A stretch of DNA of 64,000 bases, taken from NCBI GenBank assembly GCA_047967505.1, contig CM106541.1, one strand, 5' to 3'. Below the pieces are notes generated by a model. That model had not been told where the DNA came from. It did no database searches and saw only the letters and a list, made by a program, of their open reading frames with translations. The stretch is from Dipteris shenzhenensis. Lineage: Eukaryota; Polypodiophyta; Polypodiopsida; Gleicheniales. Within the stretch, counting starts at the first letter, position 1; every line of letters begins with the position of its first letter. Made by a program: the position numbers and the translations under genes. This document shows positions 24,040 through 34,933 of this stretch, in pieces.

Positions 24040-25714
24040 TAGTCTTGTACTACAATGGCTTGAGTAGCTAACTCATCTGCCCTATGATTTTCTTTTCTAT
24101 TTATATGAACAAACTTGCAAAATCAAACTGACTACATAGTGCCATAGCCTTTTGATTAAGCTCCTTCAAATGAGGGCTTCTTATCTTGTAATGCCCTTGC
24201 ATTTGCTTTATAATAAGCTGAGAATCTCCTCTTACTTTTCATTCTTTAACTTGACTTTGAAGACAACCCTCTAAACCAAGAATCAAAACATTATACTCAG
24301 CTGCATTCTTAGTTGTGATACCTGGAAACTCTTGTCCTCTTGCCCACACCTCTTTGACCTTCAGAATTCATTAAGACTATCCCCCCGGCTCCTTGTTGGC
24401 ATGAAGGACTAAAAGCCCCATCAAAATACAAGGCAAAAGCTGTTGGTGGTGTCTCCATTTCATCATTAATGTCCTCCTTATATTTCTTTTCTTCTCTTAG
24501 ATCCTATCGTGCTGTGAGCAAATTTGCCATAGTGGACCTAGTGGTATTTTTAGTGACAAAAGAGAAAGAGAACTCTTGAAGCTCTGACAACCATTTTGCA
24601 AATCTCCCCCCTAGGATTATGCTAATACAGACTGAGAGGTAAGGAAGAAAAATGGCTGAGGTAATAAATAGGAGCGAAACTTTCTGACTGAAAACGCCAG
24701 AGGGCTTGCTGCTCCATTTCTTCATACCTTGTTTCCACCTCTCTAAGCTATTGACTGGCATAATAGATGGGTTGCATTCTACCCGCCTCTCCTTTTTTGT
24801 AGCAATACAACACCAACTGAATGCAAAGATACACTTGGATTTACATAAAAGTCTGGAGACCAATTAGGGGGCTTCAATATTGGGCCCTTACTCATGGCCT
24901 CTTTAAGTTGCTGAAAAGACTCTTGTTGCTCCATACCCCATTGGAAAGAAACTCCTTTTCTTGTCAACAAGTTCATGGGATGCACTATCTTTGTGAAATC
25001 ATCACGAGAGCATTGATAATACTTGCTTTCTCCTAGAATTCTACGAACAACAGTGACACTCTGAGGACTTGGCAATGTCATGATTGCTTGAACCTTGTCA
25101 GGATCCATTTGCAGGCCTTCTTCAGACACAATATGCCCTAACAAGACTACTTTTGTTTGAGCCAAATGACACTTGCTAGGATTTAGACACCCTTTTGCTT
25201 CATCAATCCTAGCTAAGGCCATCTTTAACTTCTCCATGTGATCCATGCATCGAGAATAAATGCAAAAATCATCCAAAAACACCCTTATGAACTTTCCCAA
25301 GAAAGGCTCGAGCACTTGACTCATGAACCTTTGAAATGTAGCTGGTGCATTGGTCAACCCGAAAGACATCACTTTGTAAGCAAAAACTCCCCAAGGTGTG
25401 ATAAATGATGTTTTCTTTTGATCTTCCTTCTGAATACGAATTTGAAAGTACCCAGAATACCCATCACATACAGAATACGTCTCATGCCCTGCTACTTGGT
25501 CTAGTATTTCATCTTGGAATGGCAAAGGAAAATGATTCCTCTTAGTGCATGCATTTAAAGGACAAAAGTCCACACAAATCCGCCACTTATTTCTTTTCTT
25601 TGGTGTGATAATTACAGGAGATATCCATTTTGAATCATCAACAAGAAAGATGAATCCCACCTCAAGTAGTTGTGTTACCTCTTTCTTTAGTGCCTTAGCT
25701 TGGATCACCCCCAA
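24040..25714 (-). pseudogene. Gypsy Gy2 reverse transcriptase and RNase H
   Basis: The RT frame starts at 25714: IQAKALKKEVTQLLEVGFI, PVIITPKKRNKWRICVDFCPLN, DGYSGYFQIRI, SFGLTNAPATFQRFM, and an intact palm motif VFLDDFCIYSR (about 25265-25300). The connection and start of RNase H follow (VSLHSVGVVLLQK). Beyond 24779 the RNase H continues in other frames (QPIYYASQ, LREVETRYEEMEQQAL, GRFAKWLSELQEF) down to about 24040, with stops and shifts. The RT core is uninterrupted for more than 300 codons, so this copy decayed less than Gy1, but RNase H is broken. Confidence 0.88.
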
Positions 25715-25723
25715 TCGCCTTAA

Positions 25724-26722
25724 TCATTGCACAACTAGCTTGATTTCTGGCTTTAACTCAATCTTGTGCTCCAGAAGAGAGACTGATCGAACCTGTGAAT
25801 AGCTTGTTGTTGCAAAGAGATATGGGAAATCATCTAACATATCCAAGTAGTCGAGCTTTTCACTACCTGATAGAGAATCATCAAGAAGCTCTTCATTGCA
25901 TTGGCATCGTTTAGTGTGCTCCACATCCTCCACATGAAGTGTCTCTACAAGATCTTCTTGCACCAACACCTTGTTCCTTCATGACTCATCCCGATCAGCA
26001 CTAAGACAAAGACCAAAGGCCACTCCTTCCACCTCACCCTCTGAGCTGGATTCCTTGGAGTTACACCCTGTCTCTTCTTCTTCATCGGTTAAGTCAGAGT
26101 TCAAACTCTCTGATGTTGAAGACTCCTCCTTGACAACTTCCTTTTTGTGACTTCTGATGTTGTAGCGCACCTTCTTATCATTTCCATGTAAAATCAATTC
26201 TCCAGTATCCCACTTTTGAACAGCCTGCACCTTGCGTAGCCAAGGCCTTCCCAAAATCAATGGATAGGCACGTGCATATGGCTTGGTAGGGATCACTTGA
26301 AAAGTAGTCAGCACAGAAATTTCACATACATCCACTTCTAGATTCTTCACAACTCCCAAGGTCTTAACCCTAGTGTTGTCAACCAATTTGATGCGATAAG
26401 GAGAGGTAGTACTAGAGCATTTTAAATTAGCATCTATCATGGTCTTTTCATTCATGACATTAATCGATGCACCTCCATCAATGTAAAAATTAGAAATCAC
26501 TTGACCATCAATGATCACATCAACCATAGATACATCATCACCAATATCTATATCTACCTTTTGAACAACAGAAATGACACTTTTCTTCTTTTTCCTCTTT
26601 GACACTCTTGTGCTTGCTAGCTTTCCCCATTCATTCTGTAGTTTTGGAGATAAAGTAAGTAATTGACCAAAGGTGATATGAGCTTTTTTTTCTTTAAGGT
26701 CATACAACAAGTCAGCTTCCAA
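25724..26722 (-). pseudogene. Gypsy Gy2 aspartic protease and linker
   Basis: The frame 26722-25979 contains the protease with active site NFYIDGGASINVMNE (about 26455-26500) and the flap/terminal string LILGRPWLRKVQAVQKWDTG (about 26200-26255), followed by an acidic linker rich in Ser and Glu. DGGAS is the usual form in this lineage, so the site looks intact. A stop at 25979 and the short frame 25969-25724 separate it from RT. Confidence 0.85.
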
Positions 26723-26739
26723 TGCCTTATCCTAAAGGA

Positions 26740-28195
26740 AAGTCTGTACCACACCCCCGTTTAGCCATCATTACCTCTCTTTCCTCATCCCCTGAAGAAG
26801 CTTCTTACAAGGATACTTGTTTTTCTTCTTTCTTTCTCAATCTAGGATACTCGAGGTAATAGTGACCTTTTTCATTACATTCATAGCAAGTGACCCCACT
26901 CTTATCTCGAGGCCTATCTTCACTCTTTGGTGCTCTAGGTTGTCGTGCATTAACCAAATGCAATTTCAAATCAGCAAACTCTGCCATCAATTGGGAGATA
27001 TTATGATCTAACTCAGAGGACTTTGGTACCTGAGGAGTGCCCATTACCTCCACCTTAGAAGTTGAAGCTACAAAAGAGAATTCGATCTTTAGAGAAGCTT
27101 CTTTCTTTGTCGCAATGCGAAGTGCCTCCATGTATGTTGTTGGATCTTTACTCATTACTTTTGAGCAAAGACGAGGCTCTAAAGCCATAACAAATTTGCT
27201 CATCTTTAAGTGCTCCATCCTTGAGAAACTTTGAGGGGCCGATGATGCAGATGCCACAGCTCACAAAGCTGCCCTTTTATACTTTGTCCATAAAGTTTCA
27301 TATCGGATTGCCAACGCAGAGACCATCTCACCCTCTCCTTGATAGAACCAGTCCAATTGCAACATCAAAGCATTTGGCGACTCCACTGCCCCAAATCTCT
27401 GCTTCATTGTAGCCACCACTTGCTCTCAGTCCTCTTTGGTAGAGTCTGGTAAGGCCTCATGCCAACTCAAGGCTACACCTTCGAGAAAATCAGACAAAAT
27501 CTATGCCCGATCCTTCATGGACCATCTAGAAAGTCGGCATCCTCGAACAAAATCCCAAAGATAAGACTCTGGGTCTTCCCCTTGGGTCCCTCGAAACACT
27601 GGAATCTTCAGCATGGTGAAACACAAAAAGAAAACACCAAGATCCAAATAATATCTCAAACAAGATTTAAATAGGATCCCACAGAGCCTTTAGTATACCA
27701 AGACCAACTTATTATGCATAACCACTTGTTGAAAACCCTCCACAATGTGATTTTCAACAAAATCTTCAAAAACAAGTGACCAACCAGCACCATGAAAACA
27801 TTGTGTATACATGCGTTCAAGAATCACCCTTGTCACAATTGGAAGTGCACATAACAGCTTCAAGGTATTGTACTCTTCATCATTTGCATAGCAAAAGAAT
27901 TTGAAAGCATTGAGAATCACCACTCCACTGTTATAGTCAAAAACTACCCAAAGACTCAACTCTTCTTCACACCAAGCTGCCAGTGCATAAAACAATTCCC
28001 AATCTATCATTGTGCCTGCTGCCAGTGTTGTCGATTCACCAACATATTCAAGAGTGAAAACATAAAGGATATGATCATGGTGACCGTGCGAATAGCTTGA
28101 GCATCACCTTCATAATGTTCTAGCTCTCTTAAACGGGATGCAATCTCTTCTAACGGAGTTCTTTCAGTCATCTTCTTTATCACATCAGAAAACAC
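26740..28195 (-). pseudogene. Gypsy Gy2 gag
   Basis: From 28195 leftwards broken frames cover the N-terminal part (28195-27690). The capsid core lies between about 27600 and 27260 without a long ATG-led frame. The frame 27257-26805 carries a zinc knuckle reading CYECNEKGHYYLEYP (about 26855-26895). The last Cys of the CCHC motif is Tyr, so RNA binding by this knuckle should be lost. Confidence 0.75.
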
Positions 28196-28269
28196 ATGCC
28201 TATACTAGGCATAACATGCAATCAAGTACACCCGAGCCCGTTTAGTAAGGTGAGATGAATCTAAAACCA

Positions 28270-28297
28270 AACGTATCCAACGTCTCCACCAAAAAGA
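28270..28297 (-). other. Leader start of Gy2 with presumed primer binding site
   Basis: Next to the CA end of the 5' LTR the minus strand reads TCTTTTTGGTGGAGACGTTG. TGGTGGAGACGTTGG is in the right place for a tRNA primer site, but I cannot match it confidently to a particular tRNA 3' end. Confidence 0.4.
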
Positions 28298-29582
28298 TGT
28301 GACATGAAGTTGGGGGTAATAAACTTCATGCACCTCTTCACTTCCTACTGCTTTCGAACTGAGTGATAGAGATATTCATCACTGGGAAAGGGACATTTAA
28401 AAGAAGCTTTTATACCAAGAGAACACACCATACTATCCTCCCTTGGATGAGAATGAAGATGGTAACATCCCAAGTGATGTTGTACTCAAGCATAGGGAGA
28501 AGGAAAGGATCAGCAGAGGCCATAATCTCAGCAAGCTGGTCTGTGCCAAAGACAAGAGCGATACATTGTTGAAAGAAGATCTTGCGACTCAACATGACAT
28601 GAACTGATATATATCGAGGAGTTTGAAGGGGCTGATTGGGTCAGATGGATAGGTTTCAAGGAAACATTGCACCTCCTTCATGGATACTTTTACACTTAGC
28701 TCAAAACATTCTCCAAATTGCCATAAGACATAGAGACCCATAACTTTCAGCAAAAACATGACATAAAATATTCAATCACAGATTGAGATGTGCCTTGAAA
28801 TGGGATTCGCTCTGACATAAGTTTTGTAAGAAACAGAGAAGTGGTCAGAAAGATATGGGCAATTTACAGGACGGGGGTAAAAACTATCTAAAAAAGAAAT
28901 AGACACACACAGAGAGTCATAGTTGGTTTAACATCTAATACAATAACTGAAGACATAGGATGATGCTACTTAAAGAGAGCTTTGCGCTGATATAAGTTTC
29001 ATCCAAATTAGACCACCAAGCGAAAAGTTATGAGTAAAATACTAACAGGGGGTCAAACTGTCATGAAAAACACCTACTCCTTCTACTGGTGCCGACTTGG
29101 GAGAATACTACCTTCATGCTTAGACTTCATCAACAATCCAAGTTCCATAGAGGTCGCCTAAGAGGGAAGGAAGAGCCCTCTTTGTGGTTTGGGAAATAGA
29201 TAAACCATGTATGCGCAATGAGTGGCCGAATAGATAACACTTCTGAGCACTTTGGAAGAGAAAGCAATGGAAAAAAGAGAAGAGACACTCAAGAGAGAGA
29301 ACTTGAAGTGACCTTCATTACCAATAGGGTGAGACTCCACTCTAATGCAACTCAAAATACTATAAACACAAGGGAGAAGAAGAGGTTTCATACGTACAAG
29401 AGGGAGTGGAAGCTCTAGGACTACTCATAGAGAGAGAATAAATTAGAGAGAGATGGACTCAAGAGTCTACATAAGAGAATATCTACAAGAGGGAGAGAAG
29501 GCTCATGGAAGAGACCTGAGGAGACTAAAGCTACAGCAACATGAGGCCTAATGGTGAAAGAGATGATGAACGAGGGAGAGGA

Positions 29583-29596
29583 GGGCTCCTTTTATA
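29583..29596 (-). promoter_or_regulatory. TATA box of the Gy2 5' LTR
   Basis: Minus-strand CTATAAAAGGAGCC is a textbook plant TATA context and points towards gag. It lies about 1.3 kb before the LTR end. The equivalent segment is deleted from the 3' LTR. Confidence 0.7.
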
Positions 29597-29710
29597 GAGA
29601 TTTTGTCACCCTCCTTCACCCATTTACAATTGCTGCTTGTAGATTCTTTTCCCCATCAATCACATAAGCCCGTATGTCACCATCCATGTTCTTTTTGGCA
29701 ACTCTTGCCA

Positions 29711-30014
29711 TGTGTCCCATCAAAAGATGCTCAAGACTCTTAAAATATGGAGAAAGTCAAGAGTCTCCCTACATGGGACCCTCTCTTTTCCTTATGTCCA
29801 CATCCTCCTTATTCCACATGGGAATTCTAGAAGGATTCCTCTTGACTCCACACTTCTCCACATGTGTCCCATCAAAAGATGCTCAAGACTCTTAAAATAT
29901 GGAGAAAGTCAAGAGTCTCCCTACATGGGACCCTCTCTTTTCCCTATGTCCACATCCTCCTTATTCCACATGGGAATTCTAGAAGGATTCCTCTTGACTC
30001 CACACTTCTCCACA
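29711..30014. repeat. 152-bp tandem duplication inside the Gy2 5' LTR
   Basis: Two almost identical copies, each starting TGTGTCCCATCAAAAGATGC and ending CCACACTTCTCCACA, with only one or two base differences. The 3' LTR has a single copy (about 22210-22370). The duplication therefore arose after insertion, or was lost from the 3' LTR. Confidence 0.9.
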
Positions 30015-30345
30015 TGCCTTCCACATGCTTGGCATGTGGCCTCTCTTATATTATTGGAACACATGGACATGAGCCCACCTCTTTATATGACTCACTCTTC
30101 CTATTTTCTAAAAACCCCATAATATCCCATATATAAATAACTCTCACCCCATATCAAGGTATTTATAATCCATACCTATGGTATTTACAATGATCCATTC
30201 CACTCATCCTGTCAATTCCATACAATAGAAAATAGAAATAAGTGAGAGTCGCTAGGCTATCACTTGATACTTAAACTCTTATCAAACATAGAAGAAAACA
30301 ATACCAATGCCAAATAAAAAATATCAATTTTTGGCATCACAGCAC

Positions 30346-31130
30346 CATGGCCATATCGTCTGAAAATCAATCTAGGATATGAGCTCCATGGTCATTTGTT
30401 TGAAATTTCTATATTGTCCTTAAGTACATGCATATATAAAATGCAAAAATTTTCTACCCATTTCCCTTGTTCATGCAAAAAATATAAAATGGTATAATTA
30501 CTAGAATAGATTCTGTAGCACTGAGCATTTGTTTGGAGAAATTGCACATGTGCTAGTAGCACCAATGCCGGAATGTGAGCATTTATTTGAACAACTGGCA
30601 CATTCAATCATAGACACTGGATACGCCATTGTTTGTATACGTGCCATAATAAATTTTGCATCATGCGACCAAGTATTTGGGCAATGTGGTGCACCTGTGC
30701 CTCTGAGCCTGAGCCTCACACGCATTGGGATGAGTGTTCATAAAAACATTTTTCTTAACAAATCACAAAACTCGAGGTGTCAAATTTTTAAGGTTTTTCA
30801 TGAGAGTTGGTAAATTTTTAAGCTAAAATATAACTAGATTGCCTAAAATGTTGTAGAATTGAGAAAATGTATGTTGGAAGTTCATTGTATATAGTTTGGA
30901 GGATTTGTGTGAAGGAGTGCATCCCAATGAGAAGTTTCCTACACACACGAGAAGTTCCCCCTTCAGAGCTCTCTTCCTCTTTCACACACACGCCCCCTAT
31001 CATCTTGCATATTTTTTAACTAAAGTATAATTAAATTGCTTAGAATGTTAAAGAATTGAGAAAATGTTTTTTTTTTAATAAGGTGGAAATGTAAATGTTG
31101 GAAATGAGTGTTGAGACAGCTCAACCCCCC
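30346..31130. other. Upstream region of the UGT gene with a segmental duplication
   Basis: No coding region. A block of about 50 bp (AACTARATTGCYTARAATGTT.. GAATTGAGAAAATG) occurs at about 30820-30872 and again at about 31016-31068. It is followed both times by a TGTTGGAA-like stretch. This indicates a tandem duplication of roughly 196 bp in the proximal upstream region of the UGT gene. Confidence 0.55.
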
Positions 31131-31137
31131 CAAAATC

Positions 31138-31226
31138 ATCCTATCTCTCTCACTCTCTCTCTCTCACACACACACCCCCCCCCCCCCCATCATCCTATCT
31201 CTGTGTGTCTCTCTCACACACACACA
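31138..31226. repeat. CT/CA microsatellite with poly-C run in the UGT 5' leader
   Basis: (CT)n and (CA)n runs plus a C run of about 14 lie 12-100 bp upstream of the UGT start codon, arranged as two copies of CTCTCACACACACACCCC..ATCATCC. Length variation here could affect transcription or the leader, but nothing shows that directly. Confidence 0.85.
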
Positions 31227-31237
31227 CCCCATCATCC

Positions 31238-32840
31238 ATGGCGGCTAGAGGTGGTGAATTGGAGGCCTCAATTTCCATTCCCAAGTCCAAGCCCCATGCA
31301 GTGGTGGTTCCATACCCTGCGCAAGGCCACCTAAACCCAGTGATGCAGCTCGCCAAACAACTAGCCTTGCGAGGCTTCGTTATCACCTTCGTCAACACAT
31401 CCGAATTCCACTCTCGCATCCTGCAGTCCCATGCCTCTTCCGCCTATCTGCAGCCTCCAGATCCCCGTCTCGACATCCGTTTTGCTCAGATCTCCGATGG
31501 CTTGCCCGTAGACTTCGACCGATTCGGTGGTGGCAACCTCACCCCCCTCTCTCAGGCCTTTCAAACCATGGCCGCCCCTTTCGAACAACTCATCCTTCAG
31601 TTGCTCTCGGCTCACCCTCCTGTCACTTGCATCTTCTCCGACATGTTCGCCCTCTTCACTCAAGATGTTGCCAACAAATTCCACCTCCCTCGAGTTGCGA
31701 TCTGGCTCCAGTCTGCAGCTAGCTACTCTGTCAGCTTGCACGTACCTCTGCTCATCCGCGAGGGGCACATGCCCGTTAAAGGTAGTCCGTTTTGCTTGCT
31801 CTTGCCTTGCATACATATGTGCTAAAGGCTAAGTGTTTTGTTTGCCGTCTCTACCGAAACTCTGATGATTCTTAATCTCGCGGTGCCCAGACAAATCTAA
31901 GACTCCTGCCGCAAAGAACTTGATCCGTTGCATTCCCGGACACCCTCCTCTTGCTCCATTCGAACTGCCATCTTTCTATCAAGTCGAAGACTTGTCAGAT
32001 TTCATGGTGAAGTTCAAAGTGGAACCTTTCGCTCGAGTCAAGGAAGCCGCGTTCGTGCTGATTAACTCCTTCTATGAGTTGGAAAAAAACATGTTCGACG
32101 CTCTCCAGCAAGATCATCCAGTTCTTGCAGCGGGTCCCTTTCTACCCCCTGCATTCCTTGGGATCGAAGGCTCTGTGGATACCAGGACAGGCATGGGCTT
32201 ATGGCCAGAGGACAACGAGTGCTTGCAATGGCTAGACAGGCAAGCCCCAAGCTCGGTTCTCTACGTCTCCTTCGGAAGCATAGTTACCATGTCTTCGAAT
32301 CAATTCTTGGAGCTGGCTATGGGTCTGGAGGCAAGCCGGCGGAGTATACTATGGGTGATTCGCCCAGACTTCGTGAAGACCGCTGGAGCCAGTTTACCCA
32401 CGAGCTTCATGGAGAGAAACAGGGAGACGCTCTATCTAGCGTCGTGGACACCGCAGGCGCTAGTACTGTCACATCCATCGGTGGGAGGGTTCCTTACGCA
32501 TTGTGGGTGGAATTCAACGCTGGAAGGGGTGAGCATGGGGGTGCCGATGCTGGGGTGGCCACTGTTTTCGGAGCAATGGCTGAATAGGAAGTGGGTAGTG
32601 GAGGAGTGGAAGATTGGGATGAAGTTTGAGGAAGGGGAAGACGGGCTTGTGACGCGAGAGGAAGTGGAGAGGGTGGTGAGGGAAGTAATGGAAGGGCAAG
32701 AGAGTCAAGGAATGAAGGAGAGAGCTCTGAGGCTGAGAAACGCCAGTAGGCTCGCAGTCAAACCAGAGGGTTCTTCCTGCCAAAACCTTGATAGGGTTCT
32801 CCGTGGCCTTCTCACACCCCCTCACATAGCATTTCCTTAG
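31238..32840 (+). CDS. UDP-glycosyltransferase, plant family 1 (two exons)
   Basis: Transfers sugar from a UDP-sugar to a small acceptor (hormone, phenolic or other secondary metabolite); a soluble cytosolic enzyme, acceptor unknown. Exon 1 is 31238-31781 and exon 2 is 31891-32840, joined by a 109-bp intron with GT (31782) and AG (31889-31890) ends in phase 1. The joined frame is 497 residues, normal for the family. The start ATG has a good context (CATCCATGGCG) and no other in-frame candidate suits. The N-terminal acceptor domain has PYPAQGHLNPV with catalytic His31, and SDMF with the partner Asp135. The C-terminal donor domain carries the PSPG box (WTPQALVLSHPSVGGF.. THCGWNS.. GVPMLGWPLFSEQ, about 32446-32580), ending EQ rather than the commoner DQ. 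Resembles UGT85/86-type enzymes; that subfamily is inference. No defects seen; the only convincing intact host gene here. Neighbours are all retroelements. Confidence 0.93.
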
Positions 32841-34575
32841 AAGAAGCTATTTGCTCCCCTCGTGGTGGGTGCTCCATGGGCAACGCGCGGCCACCGGTTG
32901 CCAATCGCATAGGCCAGCGCCTCGAGGGACTTGTTTGGTTGTTGGCTTCGTACGTCACTCGTGCACCTGGGTGCATAAATCCATTGTGCATGGGAGTAGC
33001 TCCTTAGGACTCCTCACTCTCATCCACACATTGTAATCCCTTGTATATTAATTCATCTTCTTTTTCGTGCATGAAAATGGAATTTTTATTATGAAAGAAA
33101 AAATTTACTTAAGAAGATAGCTAGACCATGGCCTTCAAGGCCATCAAGGCGATGAGGAGCTCTACAAACGTATGATTGTAATAGCCTATTACATCTAGTA
33201 GTTCCTACTTGAATTCAAAATGAAAACGTGGTGTAGGTGTAAAAACACTAAAGCGTTATGACGTGTCCAAAATGCTTTGCATGTCTATGACCCGAGTGAT
33301 GTTCCATAGTCAGAGTTGTGGATCAATTCATCTTTATGCACACTCTCATCCCCACAATCTCTCATCTCTTGTATATCAATTCATCTTTCAATTCCTTGTA
33401 GATTCCTAGACTTCTCAAACCCTTGAAATAGGGTTTTCTTGTGACTCATCATTTTAACCATTTGCTCTATCGACTATGCATTGCAAAAGGAAGCTTCGGT
33501 CCAAGATCATTTGATGAAACTACGTACTTGAAGGGAATCTAAAAGAAAAAGATGGCTTGTGTTCATAATTCAACGGGTTCCATATAATATCTACCTACAT
33601 GAATCCATTTGCAAGTGATGCTAGTAAGAAATGGACTAAACCCTCGTTGATGTTTCTTTACAGTATATCAAATTTCAAAGATCCTCGATTTCATCATTGG
33701 ATAAAGAAAATCTAAAAGGTTAGAAGCCTCAATATACAATCTAAGGGTTGCATGTGGACAATGTTACTGGACCATCCAATCGAATGGACTATTAATAGCT
33801 GATCTAACATGAACTTGATGAACAATCATAATCCTTGTAAGTATTTTTGCCATCTCACCAAGATCATTATACAACTATGCCACTTGCAAAGGTAGGGACT
33901 AAAATCAATATTACTACCTTCTAAGTATTTGCATAATAGGGAGAGGCACCAAGAGTACAATTTGTTTAAAAAAGATGCAAAGATTAGCCATTTTTTTGCT
34001 TGGGTTGGAAATTAGTCACTAGAATGAGTTCCCTTTTAGACACCTATTTTCATACTAGATACAAGCTTCGCATACCCAATAATCTATATAGCTAGCTATA
34101 AGCTTGCAATTGGTCACTGGTGAGTGTGAGGTGTTCCAACCAATTTTTAGTTCTCAATTAACTAGAAGCCAACAAACTCAAAGCACTTAAAGCTATAAGC
34201 ATATGTATGTTATGAGAGTGCTAGAGGATTTGGATAGGGGCACCTTTTACTCTATCTACTAAGCATGCCTATCCATTGTACATGTGAGGTGGTTGTTGCA
34301 CACTCTCTCTCACACTCAATTCGGCATTTGTACTTCCTACATCTTGCTTCTTTGGCTCTCTTGGTTGATTTCAAGGTAGTCTACATCCTCTATTTGATTA
34401 AATAGCAGGGCTACTAAAGTCCTCCATGCTTACCATGTGAACTCCACTTAGCACTACTTGTAGTTATTTTGGATCTTTTAGTCTACACTATTGCCTAGAA
34501 TTCCCATTTGTGGCTTCTCTCCATTTGTTGTTTGTCACTTCTTGTTTCTATTGGCTAAGATTACTTAGCTTAAGG
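32841..34575. other. UGT 3' flank and gene-free spacer
   Basis: The first 250 bp probably include the UGT 3' untranslated region. A segment there (CACTCTCATCCACACATTGTA.. CTTGTATATTAATTCATCTT, about 33018-33065) recurs in diverged form at about 33339-33392, suggesting a local duplication. The rest is AT-rich without coding signs. Cp1 copy 2 starts at 34576. Confidence 0.5.
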
Positions 34576-34933
34576 TGTAAAGAGAGTGGGAGAGAAGTAA
34601 GGAGTCTCACTTGCAGCATTCTCACATACACAATGGGGGAATACACACAAAGGTGGAGTCTGAAAACAATTTTCCTCTTCTTAGTTGTGAAAGCCAAAAG
34701 AACTCTCTTTTAGTACAAAAGGAATAGGTGAACCCTATATGTGGGTCTCAAACCAAACTCAGCTAACCTAGGTGGCATACTAACTGAGCCATTAACTAGA
34801 GTACATAAAGATAGCTATCATCCACCTATTATTCATGGGTGGTGTACCAATCGCATCTGCACCTAACAAGTCGGTGACATAAATGCACAACGGTCACCCT
34901 GGCATATCATGAGTGGAGCTCGATATCTCAACA
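34576..34933 (-). mobile_element. 3' LTR of Cp1 copy 2
   Basis: A 358-bp LTR starting TGTTGAGATATCGAGCTCC on the minus strand after the tract GAGGGGGAG, and ending ...CTCTCTTTACA. It has the same length and sequence type as the LTR at 7591-7942. Confidence 0.92.

Larger units (their letters stand above)
28298..30341 (-). mobile_element. 5' LTR of gypsy Gy2 (with TATA box and internal duplication)
   Basis: A 2044-bp LTR, a direct repeat of 21036-22704. It retains the roughly 235-bp block absent from the 3' LTR and has a 152-bp tandem duplication (29711-29862 and 29863-30014) that the 3' LTR has only once. Starts (minus strand) TGTGATGCC and ends TGTCACA. Confidence 0.93.
21031..30345 (-). mobile_element. 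Complete Ty3/gypsy element Gy2, about 9.3 kb
   Basis: A whole LTR retrotransposon in reverse orientation: 3' LTR (21036-22704), polypurine tract, integrase, RNase H, RT, protease, gag, leader and 5' LTR (28298-30341). The left flank ends GAGCAC and the right flank starts GCACC, giving a 4-bp target duplication GCAC (5 bp, AGCAC, if the terminal A of the LTR is counted as shared). The two flanks each carry a copy of a tandem unit (ATCTAGGAYATGAGCNCCATGG), as expected if the element landed in a pre-existing two-copy repeat. Domain order and motifs place it among non-chromodomain gypsy elements (OTA/Tat-Athila side); this lineage call is inference. Frames are broken, so it is not autonomous. Confidence 0.92.

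Noticed and set aside
31361-31816. 151-codon frame antisense to the first UGT exon
   Set aside because: Shadow of a real exon with high G+C at third positions; no motif and no splice or promoter signal of its own.
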